Of a stretch of 11,985 nt of DNA, positions 1 through 7,676 are shown piece by piece. A program made the position numbers and the translations under genes. Numbering within the stretch: position 1 is the first letter of the stretch; each line of letters begins with the position of its first letter. The notes beneath the pieces were generated by a model. That model worked only from the letters and a program-made list of their open reading frames with translations, made no database searches and was not told the DNA's origin. The stretch lies in NCBI GenBank assembly GCA_937894825.1, contig CALCQT010000288.1:1-11985 (forward strand), written 5' to 3'. Source of the stretch: an uncultured Anaerolineaceae bacterium. GTDB lineage: Bacteria; Chloroflexota; Anaerolineae; Anaerolineales; Anaerolineaceae.

Positions 1-696
1 GAGCAGATGGCACAAGCAATTTTTAAGTCGTGGTTTGTTGATTTCGAGCCGTTCGGTGGCATGATGCCTGACGACTGGCACGAAGGCACACTCTCTGATT
101 TGGGCAATGTTATTGGTGGTAGTACTCCATCGAAAGCAAAACCTGAATATTACACCGAGCACGGTATCGCTTGGATTACTCCCAAGGACCTGTCCGTCAA
201 CAAGGGCAAATTCATCACTCACGGGGCATACGATATTACGGAACTTGGGCTTTGCAACAGTAGCATAAGACTTATGCCACGGGGAACGGTCCTTTTCAGT
301 TCTAGAGCACCAATTGGCTATATTGCTATTGCGGGTGGCGAAGTCTGCACCAATCAAGGCTTCAAATCCGTTATCCCGAAAAAGAGCGTCGGAACAGCCT
401 TTATTTATTACTTCTTGATTGAGAACCTCCAGATCATTGAAAACATGGCTTCTGGTTCGACGTTCAAGGAAGTTTCGGGCAGCACGATGAAAGACATATC
501 CGCTATTATTCCTGATGATGGCACACTTCGCTGCTTTCAAGATAAATGCACTCCTATATTCGAGAAGCAGGAACTTCTGGAGGCGGAGAACACACATCTT
601 GCCGAGATACGGGATTCACTTTTACCTCGCCTGATGTCGGGGGAGTTGTGGGTTACTAGCCTCGATGACGATCTACCCTCGTTAGGGGATAAATGA
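1..696 (+). CDS. hsdS: Type I restriction-modification specificity subunit HsdS, C-terminal part (5' truncated by window)
   Basis: HsdS recognises the DNA target and tethers two HsdM methylases and HsdR. The reading frame is already open at base 1 (Glu-Gln before the first Met at base 7), so the gene begins outside the window. The first visible residues, MAQAIFKSWFVDFEPF, are the typical end of the central conserved coiled-coil region between the two target recognition domains. The second target recognition domain follows (about residues 20-185 of the visible part, with GGSTPSKAKPEYY near its start and a GSTFKEVSGSTMKDI stretch near its end). The distal conserved helix, LAEIRDSLLPRLMSGEL, closes the protein, followed by an unusual short acidic tail (LDDDLPSLGDK). 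The stop is TGA at 694-696. hsdM is expected upstream but is not visible. The FRG gene starts 33 bases downstream. The family assignment is firm; the DNA target cannot be predicted by eye. Confidence 0.95.
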   Translation, partial: EQMAQAIFKSWFVDFEPFGGMMPDDWHEGTLSDLGNVIGGSTPSKAKPEYYTEHGIAWITPKDLSVNKGKFITHGAYDITELGLCNSSIRLMPRGTVLFSSRAPIGYIAIAGGEVCTNQGFKSVIPKKSVGTAFIYYFLIENLQIIENMASGSTFKEVSGSTMKDISAIIPDDGTLRCFQDKCTPIFEKQELLEAENTHLAEIRDSLLPRLMSGELWVTSLDDDLPSLGDK

Positions 697-729
697 TGAT
701 TTACCCTAATAGAGAGAGGGAGATGTGGA

Positions 730-1602
730 ATGGAAAAGACTGATAATGAAGATCATCTTCTGAAAGATGATCTTGATGAGAATGAAAATGTGCTATGTGA
801 CTATATAGCTATATTTACTCGTAATAGTCGAATCATTTCTGGAGACAGGCGAGTATTACTTTATCGTGGACAACCAAATATAAAGTTTGACGTTACGCCA
901 AGTGTGTTTCGGTCAAGCCTAGTTTTAAAAGAACATGAGCTAATTAATGAATTACTTTTACGAATGCCAAATGAATTTGTAAATATCAGTGGCTCTTTTG
1001 AGTGTCTGGTAAAAATGCAACATTATGGTCTCCCAACTCGGTTGCTAGATGTAACCACTAATCCATTAGTTGCGTTGTACTTTGCTTGCATATCAGATGA
1101 AGAAAATGATGGCGAAGTTCTCGTCTTTTGTGAAAATATGGAGCACCCAGGCTCGTTTGACGTTCAACGTATTTCGGCGCTGGCAAATTATAATGGCTCA
1201 ACTGAAAATCAAATGATATCATATCTGCAAGAGAGAAATTTGTTGCCTAAGGATAGGGATGCACAGGGTATTAGTACTGAACTTAAAAATACACGAAGCC
1301 GGAAATATATTGCTGTAGCAACCCCAATGAATAATGAAAGAATAAAAAGACAACAAGGGGCATTTTTGATTGCGGGTATACCTGAAATTGAGGGAAACAA
1401 TCCTTTTGAAAAATGTCCTTTCGATATTAAACCGTTATTATCCAAAGTTGAAGATGATGGCTTGAATTGGAGTATAGCTATTCCAAAAGAGAAAAAAGCA
1501 ATACTTTTACAGGAGCTTGATGCATTGGGCATAAATCGCGGCTTTCTCTTTCCTGAACTTGAACATCAAGCAACCCACATTCGTGATAAATACATAATTT
1601 GA
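730..1602 (+). CDS. FRG domain-containing protein inside the hsd operon
   Basis: This 290-residue protein carries the FRG domain, named for its Phe/Tyr-Arg-Gly motif. Visible motifs in order are LLYRGQP (residues 43-49), MQHYGLPTRLLDVTTNPLVA (96-115, continuing LYFAC) and RIKRQQGAFLIAG (204-216), the three blocks that define the family. The N-terminal 20 residues are very acidic. No signal peptide or membrane segment is visible, so it is probably cytosolic. The molecular activity of FRG proteins is not settled to my knowledge; they are repeatedly found in phage-defence islands. The start ATG has an AGAGGGAGA ribosome binding site about 8 bases upstream. The stop TGA overlaps the hsdR ribosome binding site, so translation is probably coupled. 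Base composition and codon use (AAT, ATA, TTA, AAA) are much more AT-rich than hsdS or hsdR, suggesting separate acquisition into the operon. Role inferred: accessory defence or regulatory protein. Confidence 0.88.
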   Translation: MEKTDNEDHLLKDDLDENENVLCDYIAIFTRNSRIISGDRRVLLYRGQPNIKFDVTPSVFRSSLVLKEHELINELLLRMPNEFVNISGSFECLVKMQHYGLPTRLLDVTTNPLVALYFACISDEENDGEVLVFCENMEHPGSFDVQRISALANYNGSTENQMISYLQERNLLPKDRDAQGISTELKNTRSRKYIAVATPMNNERIKRQQGAFLIAGIPEIEGNNPFEKCPFDIKPLLSKVEDDGLNWSIAIPKEKKAILLQELDALGINRGFLFPELEHQATHIRDKYII

Positions 1603-1609
1603 GGGGGAG
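1601..1609 (+). promoter_or_regulatory. Strong ribosome binding site that sets the hsdR start
   Basis: GAGGGGGAG lies 4 bases before the ATG at 1614 and overlaps the TGA stop of the FRG gene. It rules out the in-frame TTG at 1599, which lies within the end of the FRG gene and would put this site inside the coding region. Confidence 0.75.
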
Positions 1610-1613
1610 CATC

Positions 1614-4600
1614 ATGGCATATACTGAAGCGAATTATGAAAACGCGGTGATTGAGGTTTTTCGCGACAAGCTGGAGTACGGTTATATCTACGCTCCGGAC
1701 CTGGTACATGATTATGCTAATCCAGTGTATATGGACGAGTTGCTGCCCGCTCTGCGCCGTGTCAACCCCGATGTGCCGGAAACTGCTCTGACCGAGACAG
1801 TCTATAAGCTGCGGAATTTAGAGGGCGGCACAGTTGTGCAGAAGAACATCCAGTTCATGGACTTCCTCCAAAATGGTGTTTCCGTCAACTATTATGATAA
1901 AGGCGAACAGCGGGCTGCTCTGGTCTACCTTGCAGACTATGAAAATGTGGATCGCAATACCTTCATTGTGGCCAACCAGTGGACGATTGTTGAGAACAGT
2001 GAGAAACGCCCTGACGTTATCGTATTTCTGAACGGTCTGCCTGTGGTGATATTCGAGCTGAAATCACCTTCGCGTGAGGAAACGGACGCTTCGGAGGCAT
2101 TCCTGCAATTGCGGAACTATATGTACGAGATTCCATCGCTGTTCATCTACAACGCTTTCCTTGTGATGAGCGACCTTGCTATTTCCAAAGCCGGAAGCAT
2201 TACAGCGGGTGAAGATCGTTTCCTGGAGTGGAAAACAAAGGATGGCAGCTACGAAAATACGCAGTATGCCCAGTTCGATACTTTCATTGAGGGAATGTTC
2301 GATAAGGCGCGACTGCTCGACATAATAAAGAACTTCATCTGCTTTTCCGGCGATGTAAAAATTCTCGGTGCATATCATCAGTATTTTGCCGTACGGAAAG
2401 CAGTCGCTTCCACTGTGAATGCCACAGTCACGGATGGCAAGGGTGGGGTGTTCTGGCATACCCAGGGCAGCGGCAAATCACTGTCGATGGTTTTCTACGC
2501 TCATCTTTTACAGGAAGCTTTAAACTCACCGACGATTGTGGTTCTGACTGATCGTAACGATCTTGATGACCAGCTTTTTGGGCAATTTGCCAAGTGTTCT
2601 GAGTTCCTGCGTCAGGTGCCAGAGCGTGCTGAGAGCCGGACCCATCTGAAGGAACTGCTCGTTGGCCGGCAGGCCAACGGCATTATCTTCACGACTGCAC
2701 AGAAATTTGAAGAAGGTTCTGAGTTCCTTTCTGATCGTCGAAACATCATTGTTATGGCGGACGAGGCACACCGCAGCCAATTCATTGATGAACGGGTGGA
2801 CAGTGTAACAGGCCGCATCCAGAAATCCTTTGGGCTGATTATTCGCGAGAGCCTTCCGAATGCTACTTACATCGGTTTTACGGGAACGCCCATTTCGAGT
2901 AGAGACCGCTCAACTATCGAAGTTTTTGGCAATTATATTGACATCTACGATATGACCCAAGCCGTGGAGGACGGAGCGACACGCCCCGTTTACTATGAGA
3001 GCCGCGTTATCCATTTGAAATTGGATGAGGATGTATTACGGCTTATCGATTCTGAGTATGATGTTATGGCACAGAACGCTGAGGATTATGCCATTGAAAA
3101 GAGTAAGAAGGAACTCGGAAAAATGGAATCCATTCTTGGTGCGGAGCAAACGATCACCGCTCTGTGCGAAGATATCGTCAAACATTATGAGGAAAACCGG
3201 CAGCACGAACTCACTGGCAAGGCGATGATCGTCGGCTATTCTCGGGCCATCGCAATGGCAATCTACCGAAAGTTGCTTGAACTTCGTCCTGAATGGATGG
3301 AGAAGGTGGGTGTGGTTATGACCGAAAGCAACAAAGACCCGGAAGAATGGCGCGAGATTATTGGCAACAGACGCCGACGTGAAGAATTGGCGAAACGTTT
3401 TAAAGATAACAACGATCTGATGAAAATTGCCATCGTGGTAGATATGTGGCTGACAGGCTTTGATGTGCCGTCGCTTGCCACAATGTATGTGTATAAGCCA
3501 ATGGCAGGCCATAACCTCATGCAGGCAATCGCCCGCGTCAATCGTGTTTATAAAGACAAGGAAGGTGGCCTGGTGGTTGATTATGTTGGCATTGCTTCGG
3601 CTCTGAAACAGGCCATGAATGATTATACCAATCGGGATAAGAAAAATTATGGTGACACCGATATTGCAAAAACCGCCTTGCCGAAATTTATTGAAAAATT
3701 GGAGGTCTGTCGCGACCTTTTCCACGGGTTCGACTACTCCGGCTTTATGCGTGCAAACGCAACTGACCTCTCCCGTGCCAAAGCAATCAGCGGCGGGGTG
3801 AACTTCCTCGTGGAGATTGAGAAGCAGCCCCTGCATAGGGTTATGGAAGATCAACAACTGTTATGGATGGTTGCCGAACCTTCTATTGGCTATGGTGAGA
3901 CAACGAGTCGAAAAGAAGCGTTCATAAAAGAGTCAATGCTTCTACGTCAGGCGCTGTCGCTTTGCCGATCACTCCTCACACCGGTACAGCGCTATGAAGC
4001 CGCTTATTTTGAGGCGGTGCGGACACTGCTCACTCGCATTACGGGCGAAGGCAAACCGTTATCCCTGAAAGAAATAAATGCTCGCATCAACGAACTGTTG
4101 AAAGCAAGTATTCGGAGTGAAGGTGTTATTAACCTTTTCTCAGATGTAGACACAGGCTTTTCTCTGTTCGATCCAAAATTCCTCGACGAAATTGCCAGGA
4201 TGAAAGAAAAGAACCTCGCTGTCGAGATTTTGAAGAAGTTGCTTGCCGAGCAGGTGTCACTCTACCGTAGGACAAATCTCGTGAAGAGTGAGAAGTTCTC
4301 AGAAATGCTCTCCCGCGCCATGAAGGCTTACCTTAACGGAATGCTTTCTAATGAAGAGGTGATCGCCGAACTTTTAAAGATGGCAAAGGATATGGCGAAC
4401 GCTCAAACGGAAGGCGACGCGATGGGATTGACCGGCGAGGAATTGGCATTCTATGACGCACTGACCCGCCCTGAAGCTGTTAAGGATTTTTATCAGAATG
4501 AGGAACTTGTGGCGATGGCCCATGAACTTACGAATATGCTCCGTAAGAACCGCACTATTGACTGGCAGAAAAAAGAATCGACTCGTGCCGGGATGCGCCG

Positions 4601-4703
4601 GATGGTTAAGAAACTGTTGAAAAAATATAAGTATCCGCCGGAGGGTATGGAAGATGCTGTTGCTACTGTCATCGGACAGTGTGAGATGTGGACGGATAAT
4701 TAA
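1614..4703 (+). CDS. hsdR: Type I restriction enzyme motor/nuclease subunit HsdR
   Basis: HsdR is the ATP-driven translocase and endonuclease of the type I complex, pulling in DNA from an unmethylated HsdS target and cutting at a distance. Starting at ATG 1614 the protein is 1029 residues, close to EcoR124I-type HsdR. The N-terminal PD-(D/E)xK nuclease is visible as RPD (D134) followed by FELK (E148, K150). The SF2 helicase core has Walker A QGSGKS (284-289), motif Ia VVLTDRNDLDDQ (309-320), DEAH box (383-386), FTGTPI (422-427), motif V LTGFDVPS (613-620) and motif VI QAIARVNRVY (637-646). The remaining C-terminal third is the helical domain that docks to the methylase core (DUF3387-like region). 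No frameshift or missing catalytic residue is seen, so it should be active. It lies 11 bases after the FRG gene and 15 bases before the DUF262 gene, consistent with one operon. Confidence 0.97.
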   Translation: MAYTEANYENAVIEVFRDKLEYGYIYAPDLVHDYANPVYMDELLPALRRVNPDVPETALTETVYKLRNLEGGTVVQKNIQFMDFLQNGVSVNYYDKGEQRAALVYLADYENVDRNTFIVANQWTIVENSEKRPDVIVFLNGLPVVIFELKSPSREETDASEAFLQLRNYMYEIPSLFIYNAFLVMSDLAISKAGSITAGEDRFLEWKTKDGSYENTQYAQFDTFIEGMFDKARLLDIIKNFICFSGDVKILGAYHQYFAVRKAVASTVNATVTDGKGGVFWHTQGSGKSLSMVFYAHLLQEALNSPTIVVLTDRNDLDDQLFGQFAKCSEFLRQVPERAESRTHLKELLVGRQANGIIFTTAQKFEEGSEFLSDRRNIIVMADEAHRSQFIDERVDSVTGRIQKSFGLIIRESLPNATYIGFTGTPISSRDRSTIEVFGNYIDIYDMTQAVEDGATRPVYYESRVIHLKLDEDVLRLIDSEYDVMAQNAEDYAIEKSKKELGKMESILGAEQTITALCEDIVKHYEENRQHELTGKAMIVGYSRAIAMAIYRKLLELRPEWMEKVGVVMTESNKDPEEWREIIGNRRRREELAKRFKDNNDLMKIAIVVDMWLTGFDVPSLATMYVYKPMAGHNLMQAIARVNRVYKDKEGGLVVDYVGIASALKQAMNDYTNRDKKNYGDTDIAKTALPKFIEKLEVCRDLFHGFDYSGFMRANATDLSRAKAISGGVNFLVEIEKQPLHRVMEDQQLLWMVAEPSIGYGETTSRKEAFIKESMLLRQALSLCRSLLTPVQRYEAAYFEAVRTLLTRITGEGKPLSLKEINARINELLKASIRSEGVINLFSDVDTGFSLFDPKFLDEIARMKEKNLAVEILKKLLAEQVSLYRRTNLVKSEKFSEMLSRAMKAYLNGMLSNEEVIAELLKMAKDMANAQTEGDAMGLTGEELAFYDALTRPEAVKDFYQNEELVAMAHELTNMLRKNRTIDWQKKESTRAGMRRMVKKLLKKYKYPPEGMEDAVATVIGQCEMWTDN

Positions 4704-4718
4704 CCGGAGCCTGACAGA

Positions 4719-6785
4719 ATGAATGCATTCAAAAGCAATATCTACAAATATCTTGGCGGAACGTGCCAATATCTGATACCGATATTCCAGAGAAAGTACA
4801 GTTGGGAATGGGAGCAGTGTGAACGTCTTTGGACCGATATTGTTAAGCTTCATAATACGCATCGGGAGGGGCATTTTATCGGCTCTATTGTCCGCATTGA
4901 TGAGGATGCTCCGGCAGGATCAACCCGAGCGATGATTATTGATGGGCAGCAACGTCTGACTACACTTACTTTGCTCCTCGTTGCACTGCGAGATTATGCA
5001 AAGGAGAACGCTGACTGTGGTGTAAATCCCAACAAAATAACGGATACCTTACTTCTGAACCAGTATGAGACTGGCAATGCTAGATATAAACTATTCCTCA
5101 CGCAATCGGACAGGGATGCCCTCATAAAGAAAATTGAGGGCATTCCGGTTCCTGAAATCCTTAAATCCCGCGTCCTTGATAATTACGATATCTTTGCTGG
5201 CAAGATTATTAATTTAGAAATTTCGCCTGCTGACCTCTACGACGCCATTGGCAAACTGCAAATCGTGGATATCGTTCTGGACCGCCAATATGATGACCCA
5301 CAGGCAATATTTGAGAGCCTGAACTCCACTGGAATGAATTTGAAAGATTCCGACCTTATCCGCAACCATTTGCTGATGGGTTTGGATTCTGGAATTCAGG
5401 CGGATATTTATAACAATATCTGGAGACCGACAGAATTACTCTTTGATTATGAGCATCAAAGTGAATTGATGGACAACTTTTTTCGTGATTACCTCACGAT
5501 GAAACGGGGCAAAATTCCGAAAAAGAACGAAGTCTACAAAGAGTTCCGATCTCTTCCCAGCGAGGAGCGTGTAGTTAACATTCAAGACCTGTGCACAGAT
5601 ATCTACCGCTTTGCCAGGCATTACACCGATATGTATTTTCTCCGGAGTGGCGATTCTGGACTGAAATCATTGTATGGCGATATGAATGCAATCCGTATGG
5701 AGGTTGCCTACCCGTTCTTGCTGAAAGTTCACGGTGACTATGACGATGGCCTGATTACCATTGATGAGTTGCGGGAAATCGTGGAATTATGTGTCAGTTA
5801 TGTCCTGCGTCGTGCTGTTTGTGACATCCCGACGAACTCCTTGAACAAGACTTTTGCCACGATGAAGAATAATATCAAACCAGATGATTACCTGAATTCG
5901 GTGAAGGCCTCCTTTATTTTGTTTGATTCTTACAAGGAGTTTCCAGATGATGAGCGCTTTCTGGATTCATTCTTAACAAGGGACATTTACCATATGAGCC
6001 GCTGTGGTTATATTCTGGGCCGTCTTGAAAACTGGAATAATAAGTCTGTCGTGGTTATAGATAGCCTGACGATTGAGCATATCATCCCGCAAAATCCAAA
6101 CTTATCCACTGACTGGATTGCGGCCCTTGGCAGTAACTGGAGAGAGAGTCACAAGAAATATTTGCATACCATTGGGAATTTAACGCTGACTGCTTACAAC
6201 CCCGAGATGAGTGATTCCTCTTTTGCGGAGAAGCTTAGGATGAACGGTGGCTTCTTGCAGAGTGCGCTTCAGTTGAATAAATATGTTGTCATGCAGACTG
6301 AGTGGACTGAAACACAAGTCACTGAGCGGGCCAGACAACTTGGTGAGATTGCAAAAAAGGTATGGCCGTATCCGGTACTAATCGAGGCCGAACTTGCCTC
6401 GTATCGCCCACAGAATGGATCCACTCCACAATATACGCTTGAAAGTTATTCATATCTAAACGATTTCAATCGGTCGCTTCTTGATAAGCTAAATACCCGA
6501 ATTCTTAATCTTAGCCCCTATGTGAAACGGGAATTCAAGAAAGTGTATATCGCCTATAAAGCTGATACCAATTTTGTGGATGTTGTAATTCAGAGCGGGC
6601 GGCTTCGGTTGGTAATAAACATGAAGTTTGCTGATGTCATCGATCCGAAAGGGATATGTAAAGATGTCACAAGTGTTAGTAAATGGGGCAACGGTGATGT
6701 TGAGGTAATTTTTGAGCATCTTGATAAGCTTGACGACGTGATGGCAATTATTGAGCAATCTTTTCGGTTGCAGGATGTGGAGTAA
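4719..6785 (+). CDS. DUF262-DUF1524-DUF5655 protein (GmrSD/SspE-like nuclease)
   Basis: This 688-residue protein has the architecture of single-chain GmrSD-type restriction factors. The N-terminal DUF262 (ParB/sulfiredoxin-like NTPase fold) shows IPIFQRKYSWE (20-30), HFIGSIV (52-58) and the hallmark IIDGQQRLTTL (73-83), then FESLNSTGMNLKDSDLIRNH (198-217). The DUF1524 HNH-like nuclease shows TIEHIIPQNP (451-460, catalytic His454 expected) and HTIGNLTLTAYNPEMSD (483-499). The C-terminus, about 575-686, matches DUF5655, a small domain often appended to this family, of unknown role. In characterised relatives, GmrSD cleaves glucosylated hydroxymethylcytosine DNA and SspE acts with phosphorothioate modification; the target here is unknown. 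All visible key motifs are intact. The ATG is preceded by GGAG 9 bases upstream, and the gene follows hsdR by 15 bases, so it is probably co-expressed. Family firm; restriction of modified phage DNA is inference. Confidence 0.92.
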   Translation: MNAFKSNIYKYLGGTCQYLIPIFQRKYSWEWEQCERLWTDIVKLHNTHREGHFIGSIVRIDEDAPAGSTRAMIIDGQQRLTTLTLLLVALRDYAKENADCGVNPNKITDTLLLNQYETGNARYKLFLTQSDRDALIKKIEGIPVPEILKSRVLDNYDIFAGKIINLEISPADLYDAIGKLQIVDIVLDRQYDDPQAIFESLNSTGMNLKDSDLIRNHLLMGLDSGIQADIYNNIWRPTELLFDYEHQSELMDNFFRDYLTMKRGKIPKKNEVYKEFRSLPSEERVVNIQDLCTDIYRFARHYTDMYFLRSGDSGLKSLYGDMNAIRMEVAYPFLLKVHGDYDDGLITIDELREIVELCVSYVLRRAVCDIPTNSLNKTFATMKNNIKPDDYLNSVKASFILFDSYKEFPDDERFLDSFLTRDIYHMSRCGYILGRLENWNNKSVVVIDSLTIEHIIPQNPNLSTDWIAALGSNWRESHKKYLHTIGNLTLTAYNPEMSDSSFAEKLRMNGGFLQSALQLNKYVVMQTEWTETQVTERARQLGEIAKKVWPYPVLIEAELASYRPQNGSTPQYTLESYSYLNDFNRSLLDKLNTRILNLSPYVKREFKKVYIAYKADTNFVDVVIQSGRLRLVINMKFADVIDPKGICKDVTSVSKWGNGDVEVIFEHLDKLDDVMAIIEQSFRLQDVE

Positions 6786-6894
6786 AAACTTCCGGGGACT
6801 AAAGTTGACTGAACTTGTGCCAGCGGTATCCTTCATTGTTGCCTTTGTCTTCTTACTTGCAGAATTGGACCAGATTTGAACATTCAGGCTTTGG

Positions 6895-6920
6895 GGAATA
6901 AAGGCATTATTCCGCTTTTA
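6895..6920 (+). terminator. Possible terminator of the defence operon
   Basis: GGAATAA (6895-6901) and TTATTCC (6907-6913) form a perfect 7-bp stem with a 5-base loop, followed by GCTTTTA and, further on, GTTTTT. It lies in the 132-base gap between convergent genes. The stem is AT-rich and the T-run short, so it would be weak; on the - strand there is no U-tract. The rest of the gap holds nothing recognisable. Confidence 0.35.
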
Positions 6921-7508
6921 GTCCGTTTTTCGAATACCGGAAACGACATACATCTGTTCGTCCGAGCGGATAACATCCACCTGAAGATACGGTTCCATGA
7001 TCGCGGCTAATTCATCTTCCGGCAGGAGTCCCATTGAAACAGCCTGCGCGCCGTCACTGTGCCGTCCGTCGATCGTGGCCCGGCTTTCGCTGTGCGCCAC
7101 GGTCAGCCGCCCGCCGGGAAGCAGCGCTTCGGACAGATGGCGAATCAAATTGGCAGGGTCCTCAAAATGGGGCAGGGCGCTATAGACGACACAGCAATCA
7201 AAGCTTTCTTCGAAAGCGAAGGTTTCGGCATCTCCTGTGATCAGCCGGATGTGGGGATCGGCGAAATTTTTGGCTGCTTCCGTTGTCATCTCACCGGAGA
7301 GGTCGATCCCAACGATCCGACTGACGTTTCGACGCAGGTAAAACGGGAACAGCACACCTGTTCCGCAAGCCACATCCAACACAGAAACATTCGCGCTGAT
7401 TCCGGCGTAATCCAGAATCGTCTCAATCTTGGAGGGGTCGTGAAAACAGCTTTCGTCCCATACAGGCGCGAGACGATCAAAAAACGCCTTGATGTCCTTC
7501 TTATCCAT
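6918..7508 (-). CDS. Class I SAM-dependent methyltransferase, small-molecule type
   Basis: This 196-residue protein has the Rossmann-fold methyltransferase core. Motif I is VLDVACGTG (43-51), the acidic residue that binds the SAM ribose is in GIDLS (D69), GDAETF (92-97) is the adenine-contact motif, and FDCCVVYSALPHFEDP (103-118) is motif IV and its loop. A conserved-looking HSESRATIDGRHSDG (139-153) probably forms the substrate pocket. The start at 7508 is chosen because AAAGGAG lies just upstream; the longer in-frame ATG at 7574 would add 22 residues (including FRQRRRM) not typical of the fold and lacks a clear binding site. It is the last gene on the - strand after the ECF transporter, separated by 168 bases with two inverted repeats, so it may be co-transcribed or have its own signal. 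Substrate unknown; modification of the transported cofactor or a precursor is a guess from context. Confidence 0.88.
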   Translation of the reverse strand: MDKKDIKAFFDRLAPVWDESCFHDPSKIETILDYAGISANVSVLDVACGTGVLFPFYLRRNVSRIVGIDLSGEMTTEAAKNFADPHIRLITGDAETFAFEESFDCCVVYSALPHFEDPANLIRHLSEALLPGGRLTVAHSESRATIDGRHSDGAQAVSMGLLPEDELAAIMEPYLQVDVIRSDEQMYVVSGIRKTD

Positions 7509-7512
7509 CCTT

Positions 7513-7519
7513 CTCCTTT
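7513..7519 (-). promoter_or_regulatory. Ribosome binding site that sets the methyltransferase start
   Basis: On the - strand AAAGGAG is 4 bases before the ATG at 7508. It supports this start over the upstream in-frame ATG at 7574. Confidence 0.65.
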
Positions 7520-7520
7520 G

Positions 7521-7537
7521 CCGGAAAATCTTTCCGG
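7521..7537 (-). repeat. Short perfect hairpin next to the methyltransferase ribosome binding site
   Basis: CCGGAAA and TTTCCGG form a perfect 7-bp inverted repeat around a 3-base spacer, directly upstream of the ribosome binding site at 7513-7519. If transcribed it would form a tight hairpin one base from the binding site, so it could influence access to it. There is no U-tract on the - strand, so it is not a terminator for the ECF genes. Confidence 0.5.
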
Positions 7538-7585
7538 ATTGATTTTCATAATTTATGCAATTCGACGGCGGCACCCTGATCCAAG

Positions 7586-7623
7586 ATGAATCCGGTTTTG
7601 CGGTTACTCAAAACCGGATTCAT
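7586..7623 (-). repeat. Perfect 15-bp inverted repeat between the S component and methyltransferase genes
   Basis: The arms at 7586-7600 and 7609-7623 (ATGAATCCGGTTTTG and its exact complement) flank an 8-base loop. In RNA this is a very stable 15-bp hairpin. No U-run follows on the - strand, so it is not a textbook intrinsic terminator; it could slow transcription, protect the 3' end of the upstream mRNA from decay, or be an operator. It lies 54 bases after the S-component stop. The remaining sequence of the 168-base gap shows no clear promoter. Confidence 0.7.
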
Positions 7624-7676
7624 TGCTTTTACCTGATGCAATCTGATTTTAGAAAGACGTGCAACCGAAAATCGGG

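Noticed and set aside
1599..1613. An upstream TTG start for hsdR at 1599
   Set aside because: It would overlap the FRG gene and place the strong ribosome binding site inside the coding region; the ATG at 1614 is ideally spaced from that site and gives a typical HsdR N-terminus.
3036..3857. A 273-codon open frame on the - strand within hsdR
   Set aside because: It lies wholly opposite conserved HsdR helicase sequence, has no ribosome binding site I could see, and its protein resembles nothing known; it is an antisense shadow.
7509..7574. Longer methyltransferase starting at the ATG at 7574
   Set aside because: The added 22 residues do not look like part of the fold, and the clear ribosome binding site supports 7508.
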